From a virus, in IMG/VR virus record IMGVR_UViG_3300025012_000917, positions 1 to 59,309 of that record: a stretch of 59,309 nucleotides of DNA, one strand, 5' to 3'. Position 1 is the stretch's first letter. Each line of letters opens with the position of its first letter. Positions 48,263 to 57,695 of this stretch are shown piece after piece. Below the pieces are notes generated by a model. That model was given only the letters and a program-made list of their open reading frames with translations, was not told the DNA's origin and did not search any database. The position numbers and the translations under genes were made by a program.

Positions 48263-49495
48263 TCATAGGCCGACTCCCAAAAGCATTTTCTTTTTTGATC
48301 TTGAAGTAATAACTGCAGGAGGAGGAGCAGCAGCTTGAGTTTCGTTCATCAGCATGCCAGAACCTACAATAGTTAAACTACCACCTCCACCGTTAACAAT
48401 TCTATGATCTACTAAATCTGCTGAAGCCCCGTTATACGTACTACTTAAATCTGAAAAATATCCTGTTGTCCCAGAAGTTATCGAAACAGAAGGACTTCCT
48501 GCTGGGGTTGTTGCCCCAACCCTAAAATCACATGTACTATTTGAAGTGGTAGCATTACTAGAAATATAAACTTCAAGAGTCGATACAGTATAATTAAAAT
48601 CAATAGAAACTTGTCGATTCGCTTCAGTAGCATTCCCTTGTCCACGTCCTGAAATATCAATATAAGAAGTTACTCCATCACCCACAGCAACTCCACCTAA
48701 GTGCATAAGAACTTGATTTATTTTAGAATCATCTGCTACAAACTCAACTTTAAAAATAGAAGCTAAAGTTGAATTTCCGGTATTCGTAGTTATCCAATTC
48801 ACTAAATCTTCAGAAACAACGGCATCAGTATTAGAAGTATCCTCAAATGACCCAGTCGTAAGTGCGGTGATAGACATCGAAATATTTTTTGTTGCGGCAT
48901 TTATTCTGATACCAACTGTGTTATTAGTTTCAGCTGTATTCGTGCTAATTATAGCTTGTGCTTTTTTAAGTGTTCCAGCTGTTCTGAATTTATTTTGAGC
49001 AAGAGTTTCAGTTGTGGTAGAGGCAAATCCAGAAACTGATTTATAGATAGCTGCTGCCGCAATGTTATTACCACTGTTAAATCCAAACATTCTCCAATTA
49101 GTAGTCGGACTTGAAACTATCGAAATATTTTCAAACGCAGCAGACCCAGCATCTGCTCCCACTATAATATTTAAATTTACAGTATCATTTGTCGCAACTA
49201 CGTCAGTATTAGAAGTATCCTGAAATCTCCCAGTTGTGGAAGCTGTTACGGAAACTGATTGATTCCCTGCCGCACTATTCTTTCTAAAATTAACATTGCT
49301 GACTATGCCAAATGTATTTGAAGAAACGTAAACAGAAAGGTAACTAAACGTCGCCCCGTTTGTTCGAACAATAGTAGCTTTATTAGATTCCGTAGTACTG
49401 GTATTAAACATATCAGAGCAAAAATCTACATATACATTTAATCCAGAGGTAACAGTAATTCCATCTGGAATTTCATAAATCTGCTTGATTGACAT
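48263..49495 (-). CDS. Thr/Ser/Asn-rich repeat virion protein
   Basis: A 410-residue protein built of at least three tandem units (for example SVTASTTGRFQDTSNTDVV, SITALTTGSFEDTSNTDAV, SITSGTTGYFSDLSSTYNG) followed by a Pro/Ala linker and basic C-terminus. This looks like a repeated beta-sandwich or fibre-type protein. Thr, Ser and Asn dominate, so it would be a good glycan acceptor. Virion location is inferred from position among structural genes. Confidence 0.65.
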   Translation of the reverse strand: MSIKQIYEIPDGITVTSGLNVYVDFCSDMFNTSTTESNKATIVRTNGATFSYLSVYVSSNTFGIVSNVNFRKNSAAGNQSVSVTASTTGRFQDTSNTDVVATNDTVNLNIIVGADAGSAAFENISIVSSPTTNWRMFGFNSGNNIAAAAIYKSVSGFASTTTETLAQNKFRTAGTLKKAQAIISTNTAETNNTVGIRINAATKNISMSITALTTGSFEDTSNTDAVVSEDLVNWITTNTGNSTLASIFKVEFVADDSKINQVLMHLGGVAVGDGVTSYIDISGRGQGNATEANRQVSIDFNYTVSTLEVYISSNATTSNSTCDFRVGATTPAGSPSVSITSGTTGYFSDLSSTYNGASADLVDHRIVNGGGGSLTIVGSGMLMNETQAAAPPPAVITSRSKKKMLLGVGL

Positions 49496-49899
49496 TAAGA
49501 AATCATAACCTTCCCGGCCCCAAGCTTCACATCAATAGCTGTCTGAGCATTCGTTTTTGAATCTGATTTTATTCCGGTCGCAAAAATAGTAATGTTTCTA
49601 TCATTATCAAAAGAATAATCAATCTTGCTCAAATCAGGAATCTTATTTCCATCGTCATCAAGTTTTGTTAATTCATCTGCGTTCTTTACTAGTAAATCAA
49701 TAGCCTGATTTTTATTCTTGTTTTCATTCAACACAGACTCAAAATGAACTGTTTTATCAACTTGATTTTCATGATCTTTACAAGCACTTACAATCTTACT
49801 GACAGTATGCGACCGCTGATCTGCTGGTAAATCAGAATCCCATTGATATTCAATTACACATTTACAGGTGTCTGGACTCCAGGTAGTAATTTTAATCAT
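49495..49899 (-). CDS. head-region small alpha/beta protein
   Basis: A 134-residue protein starting IKITTWSPDTCKCVIEYQWD with a helical acidic middle (NKNQAIDLLVKNADELTK) and a C-terminal AQTAIDVKLGAGKVM. Its start shares one base with the stop of the repetitive gene before it. No function recognised. Confidence 0.6.
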   Translation of the reverse strand: MIKITTWSPDTCKCVIEYQWDSDLPADQRSHTVSKIVSACKDHENQVDKTVHFESVLNENKNKNQAIDLLVKNADELTKLDDDGNKIPDLSKIDYSFDNDRNITIFATGIKSDSKTNAQTAIDVKLGAGKVMIS

Positions 49900-51149
49900 T
49901 AGAATGCATCTCCCGTCTGAAAGGTTACCGAGCCACGAAGAGAACCAGCCGAAAGCTCGAAGACTAATGCTTGATTTAAAAGAGTCTTGAAAATATAACC
50001 TCCGCCAATTTGAGAAACCTGTTTAGCAACCCCTTCACGTACCGAAAATAACCAATCAGATGTAAGCTGAGATCCCGATGCGCCGGATCCAAAATGACCT
50101 TGGGCCGTAGCAATATCGCTTGAGCCTTGAAGGTCATAACTCACCACCTTGATCACGCGCCCGTTATAAGGACCTGCAAGAGTCGTCGTTCCGGCTGTCG
50201 TGATGTTAAAAGGAATGGTCGCGCAAATAGGTTCTTTAGGAGTTGGACTATAAGTATCCCCAGAAACATTTGTAAGAACAACTGCCTGAGGATTTGAATT
50301 CGCATAATCTCTTACAGTATTCTTGATACTTCTATCGGATCCATCCACCAAAGCAACATCCCCAGATCCGCCACCGCTCTGAACTGAAACAGGCCACGTT
50401 TGCCCAGATTTTGGAGTTGTACTTACATCACCCGTCACTCCTGTAATAATCGATTCTCCTTCAAGCGTAACTACAAGATCCCCATCCGTCTTTACTCGAA
50501 GATTCGTTTGTCGACCATCCGTATAAGATTGAGTAATGGCTCCAACCTGAGCCGCAAGAACTCCTAAATTCTTGCCATCATCCGTCCCACCATTATTAAA
50601 TTTCGCGCCAATAACTGTGACATCTCCTGAAACTCCGATAGGAGCAGTGACTTTCCCAATGGTTATCACATCACCAATTTCAACAATGACATTTACGTCA
50701 CCCGTTATTCCAACTTGGCCACCAGAAACATGAACTCCCGTTTTTGCTTGTTCTCTGACGTTAATATCAGCCGCAATTGAAATAGGCCACGTTTGCCCAG
50801 CCTTAGGAATTGTTGAGACGTCCCCAGTCACTCCAATCCCAGCAGTCACTCCACTTACCGTAACTTTCCCGACTTCACGAGAAACGCCATCCCCAAATTG
50901 AACGATTAAAGCTTTATCCGAAGAAGACGCAGGAGTGGTTGCGTCGTTCAAAACCGTAGCCCTTATCGATGAATTTGAACCGTCAACAATCGCCCCGTCT
51001 TGTCCCTGGCCTGGACCAGCATTATAAATATCTCCAGAAGCATTTAGCAGAATAACCGACAAAGCGTTTCTTTTCTGAAGATTTTCAACGCTCGCTGCCG
51101 TAACTCCTCCAGCCTGATTCTGGCCATTGTTAACAATACGGATATCCAT
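49899..51149 (-). CDS. Gly/Thr-rich beta-repeat virion protein
   Basis: A 416-residue protein with recurring VTGDVS/ITGDVN elements and two copies of GQTWP (KAGQTWPISIAADI, KSGQTWPVSVQSGG). The C-terminal half (LAGPYNGRVIKVVSYDLQGS) is a beta-sandwich-like domain. Overlaps the portal stop by one base. Probably a head fibre or decoration protein. Repeats suggest internal duplication. Confidence 0.65.
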   Translation of the reverse strand: MDIRIVNNGQNQAGGVTAASVENLQKRNALSVILLNASGDIYNAGPGQGQDGAIVDGSNSSIRATVLNDATTPASSSDKALIVQFGDGVSREVGKVTVSGVTAGIGVTGDVSTIPKAGQTWPISIAADINVREQAKTGVHVSGGQVGITGDVNVIVEIGDVITIGKVTAPIGVSGDVTVIGAKFNNGGTDDGKNLGVLAAQVGAITQSYTDGRQTNLRVKTDGDLVVTLEGESIITGVTGDVSTTPKSGQTWPVSVQSGGGSGDVALVDGSDRSIKNTVRDYANSNPQAVVLTNVSGDTYSPTPKEPICATIPFNITTAGTTTLAGPYNGRVIKVVSYDLQGSSDIATAQGHFGSGASGSQLTSDWLFSVREGVAKQVSQIGGGYIFKTLLNQALVFELSAGSLRGSVTFQTGDAF

Positions 51150-54100
51150 TATTTTTTCTCCTTCTCTTTAAAGAATTTGGGGAAAGCACCTTTAGTGACG
51201 CGCTCCCATTTTTCAATTCCATAATCGTAAAAATAAATATCACCCGCTGCAGAAACTCGGAACATAAGGTCACAAGCCGAACATTGATATTCCAAAACAT
51301 TAAATATTTTCTTGCCAGCATTAATATTTTCTGACGCGCACGTGGGCTCTGGGCATCGTTCGATTGGGAATATCATTTTACCCTCCATGCTTGAAAAAAA
51401 TGACGGAATGATTCGCTCGCTCACACGCTGCCAATGTTCGGTGCCGGCATCATAAAGATAAATATCGCCTTTCCGCGAGATACGGAAAGGAAGTTCACAC
51501 TTCGAGCATATATATTCTCCGACATTCCCTAGCCGCTTGGAGAATGTAACTTCACCACCCCAACAACCTGTATACGGACAACGTGTGATAATAGTCATCA
51601 ATTCTTTACGCAATTTATTGTCCGTTTCGATATCCGCTTGCGTTCTTTGAGCTGGCGCAGAATCCAAAGAAGGCGTGGGAATTCTTTTATCTATTTTTGG
51701 ATCTAAACCTTTGCCGGATGGATCCACAATTCCTGTGGTTACGAGTTTTGGCATTTCGATCCTCGATCGTTTGATATCTAAAAATTCAGAAGCACGATCT
51801 GGACACGGTTGCGCAACTTCGACACCACGCCCTTCATCTTTAAGGTCCTGAATCTCAAATTTCGTGATCGGAACGGTATAAGACCGGCAGTTATAATGAG
51901 CCGGAGGATTGAGAGCCAGAAGATCATCGATCCGAAAAATCTTTCCGTCCATACACGAACAATAATCGGTAGTGTGAAAATCCATAATCGCCGAGTATTC
52001 CCAATATTGAACAAACCCCTGAACGTCTGGATCCAGCATCATTGCGGCGCGTCCTGCGTTGATCGCTTCCGTGACATTCGTGCGCACGATGGTCTGCAAC
52101 CGATAAGGCTTGAGCAATTCCTCATCAACTTCTTCGCCTTGATCAATATATTTGTTGAACATATCTTTCAAGTCGCTGATCGTCCCAGCCTCGTCCATGC
52201 GCTTAATTCCGTTCAATAAAATAGAATGCGCTTCGTTAATGATTCCATCTTTCACGACACTCGCGATGGTAAATGCCCGTTGTTTCATAAACGCCATATC
52301 AAGACCCGTAGCCATATCAAGAATAACTTTCTTACCATCCTGATTCACAATCTTGGCCTTGACTTTCCGTTTGAAAAAATCAATCGCGTCCTGTGGCGGA
52401 AGCGGCTGCCAAGGTTCCATCGCAGCTGGTTGCTCCGCAAACTTACGGACAATATCAACTTGCGCACCCGTATCGCCAATCTCTTCAAGTGTCTTGAGTT
52501 TTGAATCGAGAAATATCTTTACGCTCCATTTCAAGAAAACATCTTTTAATTCTTTCGCATTAAACGCGATCTTATCAATGGCCGCAGCATCACCAGACTC
52601 AATGATTTTCTTACGCTTGACCTGATCGATCATGTCGTCTCGCACATTCTCAATAGCAATCATCGCCTCTGCGAACAAAGCCTGATCCGCATCCTCAATA
52701 TCTTTCTTGTATTTTTTGACCTTTAATTTTTTCTCAAAGACGTTAGGTTCCCGTTCCTTAAATTCTGATTTATTTTCAACAGGCTGATCTTCTTTCTTAG
52801 AAGCATCTTCCTTTGGTGTGTCTTCCGGCTTATCTGCGGGTTTCGTATCCTTAGGATTATCTTGCGGATTAGTTTTTTGATTGCCATTAGGATTGTTTGG
52901 ATCCTGAATCGGATTCCCAAATCGATCCATTTGAATCTTTTGGGGAAGCGGTAGATTAGGATCCCGTTTCGGAAGTGTCATGAACTCACGCACCCATTCT
53001 TCATCTGGGTTCAGCAGATTATTCTGAGCCAAAAGCGTAATGATTTTAGAACGGATATCGATCGTCTCATCATCGACAGATGTAAAAATAAAACGAGGGT
53101 ATTCATCCTCTTCAACATCCGGGAAATTAAGATCGATGAGTTGCTTGATAATCTGATCGCCGACAATCGTCTCAGCAGTATCTCGACCCAGCTTATCGAG
53201 CATCCACTCAAACGCATCAAATTGCTTGCGGCCAAGCGCGTAGCTTCCTCCGCCCTTAGAGGATCCAGATCCCTGACTTCCAGAAAATCCGATAAGATTC
53301 GGAACAAGAATCGCATGCGAAATGTATCGATTGTATGCTTCGATGGCTTGTTCATAACTCTTAAAACCTTGTCCTCCAAATTCAACTGTCTTGATCTCTA
53401 TAGCATCTGAAACCCGTACGCCCTGACGTGTAGAAAGATTGCGGATGAAATCATCAATCGCATCAAGCGCCGATTTCTTAAGGCCAGCATCACGCTTATA
53501 CTGCGCCCATATAAAAGGACTCGCGTATCGTTCTAACCACACCGCCCAAAACTTCGAGCCATGCTTTTTCATGATCCACCATTTAAATGCCGCCGCAAGA
53601 TCACTCTTCCCATACCAATTCCCAAAAGTCATATTGTAAGAATACACAATAAATTTTTCAGGAGGGAATGGATTGGAAATCGTTCCCCAATTTGAAGTTT
53701 GGCTATTGCCTGGCATTAAACTCGCCAGTGAATTGTTCGGAGGCCGCATCGTCACACCTGGAAAATACCCAGGCTGAAGCGTACGCGCGTCATTGATTGG
53801 CCTATCCTCGGAACTGATACCCGTATAAATAATACCAAGCATATTGCCGTGCGGATCCACTTTAAAATCATAATTGAACGGCTCGCGAGTCTTGATCGCA
53901 CGAAGTCCAATCTTACCGGCCCATTTTCCTTTTTCGATCACTTCAAAGACCTTTTCAGAGATTGAGAAACCATAATCAATCGCTGAATAAATCTGATAGA
54001 GATCATCCTCAAATGTTCCACGCATACGATTCAAACAATCCTTAATGAAATCAGCCATCTCTTCCGCGCGCGTATCATTATCTTTGCCAGGTGAAATATC

Positions 54101-54364
54101 CCACGTCGAAGAAAGACGTGCCTGTTTTCGAATTTCAGAACACACTTTCACTTGATCGTCTTGCAGCATCTCACGGTATATTTTTAGGCTTTTAACACGA
54201 ACGATGGGATCCGGATTATTAGCAAACGGAAGGTAACTCTGAAGAACATCCTGTTCTGACCATGAAATTTCTTGCATTTCAGCAGGAACATTTTTTTCAA
54301 GGTTTTGACCGTCTACAGGTTTGCGGTCCCGAACTGCGAGGGGATTAATATCGTATGGATTCAT
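51149..54364 (-). CDS. portal-MuF fusion with two C-terminal zinc ribbons
   Basis: 1071 residues, an unusually long protein. Residues 1-465 are DUF935/Mu gp29-like portal (YSAIDYGFSISEKVFEVI, NYDFKVDPHGNMLGI, ERYASPFIWAQY). Residues about 500-545 are a Pro/Lys/Glu linker. Residues about 690-850 are MuF-like head morphogenesis (IVRTNVTEAINAGRAAMM, TTDYCSCMDGKIF, NPPAHYNCRSYTVPI). Residues 925-1071 hold two homologous zinc-ribbon repeats (C-x4-C then C-x2-C, each followed by a GDIYLYDAGTEHW-like element). The portal-MuF fusion exists in other phages; the tandem ribbons are odd. Confidence 0.87.
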   Translation of the reverse strand: MNPYDINPLAVRDRKPVDGQNLEKNVPAEMQEISWSEQDVLQSYLPFANNPDPIVRVKSLKIYREMLQDDQVKVCSEIRKQARLSSTWDISPGKDNDTRAEEMADFIKDCLNRMRGTFEDDLYQIYSAIDYGFSISEKVFEVIEKGKWAGKIGLRAIKTREPFNYDFKVDPHGNMLGIIYTGISSEDRPINDARTLQPGYFPGVTMRPPNNSLASLMPGNSQTSNWGTISNPFPPEKFIVYSYNMTFGNWYGKSDLAAAFKWWIMKKHGSKFWAVWLERYASPFIWAQYKRDAGLKKSALDAIDDFIRNLSTRQGVRVSDAIEIKTVEFGGQGFKSYEQAIEAYNRYISHAILVPNLIGFSGSQGSGSSKGGGSYALGRKQFDAFEWMLDKLGRDTAETIVGDQIIKQLIDLNFPDVEEDEYPRFIFTSVDDETIDIRSKIITLLAQNNLLNPDEEWVREFMTLPKRDPNLPLPQKIQMDRFGNPIQDPNNPNGNQKTNPQDNPKDTKPADKPEDTPKEDASKKEDQPVENKSEFKEREPNVFEKKLKVKKYKKDIEDADQALFAEAMIAIENVRDDMIDQVKRKKIIESGDAAAIDKIAFNAKELKDVFLKWSVKIFLDSKLKTLEEIGDTGAQVDIVRKFAEQPAAMEPWQPLPPQDAIDFFKRKVKAKIVNQDGKKVILDMATGLDMAFMKQRAFTIASVVKDGIINEAHSILLNGIKRMDEAGTISDLKDMFNKYIDQGEEVDEELLKPYRLQTIVRTNVTEAINAGRAAMMLDPDVQGFVQYWEYSAIMDFHTTDYCSCMDGKIFRIDDLLALNPPAHYNCRSYTVPITKFEIQDLKDEGRGVEVAQPCPDRASEFLDIKRSRIEMPKLVTTGIVDPSGKGLDPKIDKRIPTPSLDSAPAQRTQADIETDNKLRKELMTIITRCPYTGCWGGEVTFSKRLGNVGEYICSKCELPFRISRKGDIYLYDAGTEHWQRVSERIIPSFFSSMEGKMIFPIERCPEPTCASENINAGKKIFNVLEYQCSACDLMFRVSAAGDIYFYDYGIEKWERVTKGAFPKFFKEKEKK

Positions 54365-54514
54365 CCGACACCTTTCTTTGATAAATAACCGTTGGATGTT
54401 TTAAGTAAAGGATTCTCATTAATTTTCCCTCATCGCCTTGATTTGAAAGCGCCCTAGAAAAATTATCTTCAGGAAGTTTTCCGTTATAACTGCGTTTTGG
54501 TTTGTCGGGCTTCT

Positions 54515-56146
54515 TCAATCCGGGATTTCATCTGCCTCCAGTTTAGCACCACTGGATATGATCTGCTCAACTTCATCCAAATATTCTTGATCTTTTCTCT
54601 TTCCGCGCGCAAGGAATTCCCGTTCGGTTTCACGGAATACGCCAGCTGCATCATTCTCCGCTTGCGCGTCAGAAATATGGTCGCCGCCGCCCATGATCGT
54701 GTGCCGGGCATACCACGCAAGCGCGAGCGCATCGCCTCTGTCAGGAGATTTTTGACCACTCTTCTTCTTACTTTCAAGTTTGATATTCCCATTCGGTTGA
54801 CGCTCAACACGTCGCGAAGAAAGCTGGTATATAAGGATCGGATCATTAAGAATCCCGATCTCTTCTTTCATTAGAGCCTCACGCAAGAGAGCCCATATAT
54901 ACGTCCCGAAATTCACATACCGTTCGTCCGGACTTTTCTCACCGAAAAGAATCTTAATGACCGGCATCCGTTCGAACTCAAGCATATTCGTCACGCCGGG
55001 ATCAAACCCATAATCAATAGCCATAGATTCCACCTTATCATCTATGATTAAGGTCTTAGCCCATCCGATCGTCTCAGGCGTGAGCATTTTCCGAAACGGA
55101 TGCTGATCGAGCATGCAAGGACCTTCCAAGACTGAGAACACCGTCTCATCATCTCCCTCGCCAGCCACGTCAAGACCTGCCACGCGTAAAAAATCCTGAT
55201 CAGCATTCGCCTGCGTCTTAATTCTCCTGAAATTACTGACAGCTGCTTTGATCTTACCCAACGGGATCCATGTATGAATGCTATCCTGAGGAAACTCAGC
55301 AAGCACACGTCCTTGATACTCAGGATCATCCATCGGATCAATACCCATTGCACGCAGCTCACGTTCAAACTCCTCTACATAAATAGGGCTGCACATACCG
55401 GGAATAATTTCTTTTCCAGATTTAATATTCGGAGATTCAGAAACCGGAAGATGAATAAGATTATAACCAAGCGCAGGATTGGTGCAGTGCTCATAATAAT
55501 CCCCGAAATTGATCAGCGGATTTCCAAGTTCTAAAACACGAGAGTTCGGAGATGTAATTAATCCTCTAATCTGTTTAAAAACCGAATGCTCAACCGCTTG
55601 AGCTTCAGTGATAATAATAAGCATATTAGGAGAATGCCGACCTTGAAATTTTCCAACCATTTCTTTCGTGTCGCGAGGCGTCATGCCAACAGCAAAACAA
55701 TCAGGCCCTAACTCTAATTTCTTAGTCGTAAGCCAGTCTTTTCTGAATTCTGGAAATCTTGCGCGAAGACGATCATATTGTTTCTCAATCTCCATAAACA
55801 TAATATCTTTTACTTGATCCATGGTTGGCCCAGTACAGATCACCCTGGATTGACCATAAAAAAGCATGAGCCATTCAAGCGCGAGAAGCCCAGCCGTCCA
55901 GTCTTTTGACATAGCATGGCCTGCTTTAACTGCGGTTTTTCGGTATTTGAATACGGAAAGAATTATTTGTTGAACGCCATCCCAAATCCAATGGGAAGGA
56001 ATTCCAAGAATGCGTGTAGGAAATTCAACTGGATTAGAGCGGAGATTCCTCCAACCGAGAGCTAGATTCTTGATCTCGGCCGTTTCCGTTTCCAGAAGCG
56101 TTTCCGTTGTTTCCTGATTCGTGTTTTGGATGGAAGGATTGCTCAA
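54515..56146 (-). CDS. terminase large subunit
   Basis: A 543-residue protein starting at TTG 56146 with GAGG upstream and overlapping the small subunit by 113 bases. ATPase: a divergent Walker A (KAGHAMSKDWTAG near residue 75), Walker B-like MLIIITEAQAV near 176, and the coupling GNP (LELGNP). The C-terminal nuclease has VAGLDVAGEGDD (Asp near 326) and SPDRGDALALAW (Asp near 472). It packages DNA. The SKD Walker A is shared by a subset of terminases rather than being evidence of decay. The 150 bases after it hold no supported gene. Confidence 0.9.
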   Translation of the reverse strand: MSNPSIQNTNQETTETLLETETAEIKNLALGWRNLRSNPVEFPTRILGIPSHWIWDGVQQIILSVFKYRKTAVKAGHAMSKDWTAGLLALEWLMLFYGQSRVICTGPTMDQVKDIMFMEIEKQYDRLRARFPEFRKDWLTTKKLELGPDCFAVGMTPRDTKEMVGKFQGRHSPNMLIIITEAQAVEHSVFKQIRGLITSPNSRVLELGNPLINFGDYYEHCTNPALGYNLIHLPVSESPNIKSGKEIIPGMCSPIYVEEFERELRAMGIDPMDDPEYQGRVLAEFPQDSIHTWIPLGKIKAAVSNFRRIKTQANADQDFLRVAGLDVAGEGDDETVFSVLEGPCMLDQHPFRKMLTPETIGWAKTLIIDDKVESMAIDYGFDPGVTNMLEFERMPVIKILFGEKSPDERYVNFGTYIWALLREALMKEEIGILNDPILIYQLSSRRVERQPNGNIKLESKKKSGQKSPDRGDALALAWYARHTIMGGGDHISDAQAENDAAGVFRETEREFLARGKRKDQEYLDEVEQIISSGAKLEADEIPD

Positions 56147-56585
56147 ATTTTAAAACCTCGAGGAGAGAGATCTGTCCTTTGAAATTATGTTCCTGCGCGA
56201 CACGTTTCACATATCCTAAACTTTGCATGCGTTCAATGTACTTGTCATAAATATCGAACGCATCCTTTTCTTTTCCTTTTCGGAAAAGACGCGCCATTGC
56301 AGTTTCGGCCGTAACCATGTATTCCCGAATCGTCTCCAATTCATCGACCATGAGAGCTGCGCCTATTTGCGTTCGCTCAAGCGCTCTCTGATCTTCCCAA
56401 ATACATTGCCGGGAAACATGAAGGATCTCCGCGATCTCTATCTTCGTGAATTTCCGGTCATGCACCATGAACCTTACGCAGATACGGCGCTGCTCAGTGG
56501 AAAGTGTTTCAGGATCAAGACTTTTGTTTTGGATGTCGTTCAGGATTTTGGTGGCAAATTGTAAGGTTGAAATTGACTCAGACAT
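56034..56585 (-). CDS. terminase small subunit
   Basis: Start taken at ATG 56585, after AGGAG; a longer reading adds ten residues. About 183 residues: helical, with a helix-turn-helix (KFTKIEIAEILHVSRQCIWED near residue 48) for DNA recognition, a helical middle, and an Asn/Gly/Arg-rich flexible tail. It recognises the packaging site and delivers the large subunit, whose gene overlaps. The packaging site may lie just upstream, in the dyad-rich region. Confidence 0.78.
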   Translation of the reverse strand: MSESISTLQFATKILNDIQNKSLDPETLSTEQRRICVRFMVHDRKFTKIEIAEILHVSRQCIWEDQRALERTQIGAALMVDELETIREYMVTAETAMARLFRKGKEKDAFDIYDKYIERMQSLGYVKRVAQEHNFKGQISLLEVLKFEQSFHPKHESGNNGNASGNGNGRDQESSSRLEESPL

Positions 56586-56610
56586 TCTCTTTTTTTCGCT
56601 CCTGAATAAC

Positions 56611-56640
56611 ATCATAGCATAAGGTGAGTAGTCGAAGCAA
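56611..56640 (-). promoter_or_regulatory. candidate promoter before terminase genes
   Basis: TTGCTT at 56640-56635 and TATGAT at 56616-56611 with an 18-base spacer precede the small terminase start. A GATTG-N2-CAATC dyad at 56659-56670 lies just upstream and may be an operator. Weak by-eye call. Confidence 0.35.
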
Positions 56641-56810
56641 ACCGAGGGGATAAATGTTGATTGTTCAATCTTTCAAAAATCTATTTTATAGATACTCCTG
56701 GAAGGATTTTCCCGCGTAGGAGATTTAGCGCATCGCGCGGGACCGCGACAAGTCCCACGCGATGGCTAGAGGGGATAACAAGGAGAAAACCCCTCTTCTT
56801 GCGGCACGAA
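56616..56810. other. non-coding region with two strong dyads (possible packaging site or structured RNA)
   Basis: There is no gene in 195 bases. On the minus strand 56764-56731 forms a fully paired 13-base stem (CATCGCGTGGGAC with GTCCCGCGCGATG, one T-G pair) and eight-base loop. A second dyad, AGAGGGG with CCCCTCT, spans 56768-56796 (15-base loop). Location immediately before the terminase small subunit gene is typical of cos/pac sites. A structured RNA is the alternative. Confidence 0.6.
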
Positions 56811-56993
56811 TTATACGATAGGCTCTTCTATAACAGATTCTAGTTTTGCTTCATCCTCACTAAGGAAATCACGCGCGAAATCCTCAATCTGTCCTTTGAT
56901 CTCTTCAGCGGTATCTTTCGAAACGATGAATCGCGCGACGAGCGTCACTTGATCTTCATAATGAGGTTCAGCCATATGATCACTTTGATCCAT
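56811..56993 (-). CDS. 60-residue acidic protein
   Basis: ATG 56993 has AAAGG upstream and lies four bases after the preceding stop; a longer in-frame reading overlaps the upstream gene. The protein (VTLVARFIVSKDTAEEIKGQ, DFARDFLSEDEAKLESV) is acidic and helical with an initial beta strand. No motif recognised. Confidence 0.6.
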   Translation of the reverse strand: MDQSDHMAEPHYEDQVTLVARFIVSKDTAEEIKGQIEDFARDFLSEDEAKLESVIEEPIV

Positions 56994-56997
56994 AACA

Positions 56998-57516
56998 TTA
57001 TCCTTTCGCGTTCTGCTTTTCAATCGCGCTCGCAAGCCTATCAAGTGCGTTCGCCATTTTGTTCTGGCCTTCTTCAAGTGTTGCCACGCGACTCTCCATC
57101 TTTGCGATACGTTCGATATCCGTTTTCGGAAGCGCTGAATCTTTCGGGTCGATGACTTTACGCACTCCATTCTCTTCTGCCCATTTGATCACCACTGCTG
57201 CCGGATCCGGAATCCCGCGTAGATCTTTTTCAAGCGGGTAGATCATCACTTTATTCTTCTCAACCTTAATGACTTCCTTTCCGTCTGGTCCTTTAGTTTT
57301 GGTGCATAGCGAAACCTGCGGCGTATTTTTAAATCCTTCGAGTTGTTCCTCGGGCGAATAGACGAATCGTCTTACGGTATCGTTCGCAAGTTTCTGGTTG
57401 CGGATTGTCGTCTCAAAATGCGTGGCAACGACGGTTCCATAAGGCATGTGGTTATACACCACCCAGATTTGTTTCTTAGGCGGTAACGGCTCATTCACAT
57501 CAAGGTCTTTAGGCAT
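56998..57516 (-). CDS. phage protein with C-terminal coiled coil
   Basis: Start ATG 57516 (AGGAG seven bases before); ATG 57522 is possible. 172 residues: beta-rich N-domain (KQIWVVYNHMPYGTVVATHF), KVMIYPLEKDLRGIPDP, then a C-terminal coiled coil (ERIAKMESRVATLEEGQNK). Likely oligomeric. Function unknown. Confidence 0.62.
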   Translation of the reverse strand: MPKDLDVNEPLPPKKQIWVVYNHMPYGTVVATHFETTIRNQKLANDTVRRFVYSPEEQLEGFKNTPQVSLCTKTKGPDGKEVIKVEKNKVMIYPLEKDLRGIPDPAAVVIKWAEENGVRKVIDPKDSALPKTDIERIAKMESRVATLEEGQNKMANALDRLASAIEKQNAKG

Positions 57517-57694
57517 TCTCATTCTCCTTTGGTTCTGAAATACTTTCTTCGATTCGTAACGCTGTTTCCTTCAATGCCTCTTGCTCACGTTGGATTCTTT
57601 CTTCTTCGATCAGCTCAAAAACAATTTCTTTTACTTCCTGGCTTTTGAGCATCACTTTTAACTGGTCAAGATCTCTTCGTTCGATTGGGTCCAT
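57509..57694 (-). CDS. 61-residue acidic helical protein
   Basis: Start ATG 57694 follows AGGAGA and is one base after the RRM stop. Very acidic, helical (LDQLKVMLKSQEVKEIVFEL, ERIQREQEALKETALRI). No motif. It overlaps the next gene by eight bases. Confidence 0.62.
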   Translation of the reverse strand: MDPIERRDLDQLKVMLKSQEVKEIVFELIEEERIQREQEALKETALRIEESISEPKENENA

Positions 57695-57695
57695 A

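Noticed and set aside
54484-54846. 120-residue minus-strand frame at the end of the large terminase
   Set aside because: It lies almost entirely inside the terminase gene in another frame, is Arg/Leu-rich like a shadow, and has no ribosome site; the terminase C-terminus with RGDALALAW is clearly the real reading.
56731-56764. tRNA or intrinsic terminator at the dyad
   Set aside because: No cloverleaf arms or CCA-type end can be drawn around the stem, and no U-run follows on either strand.
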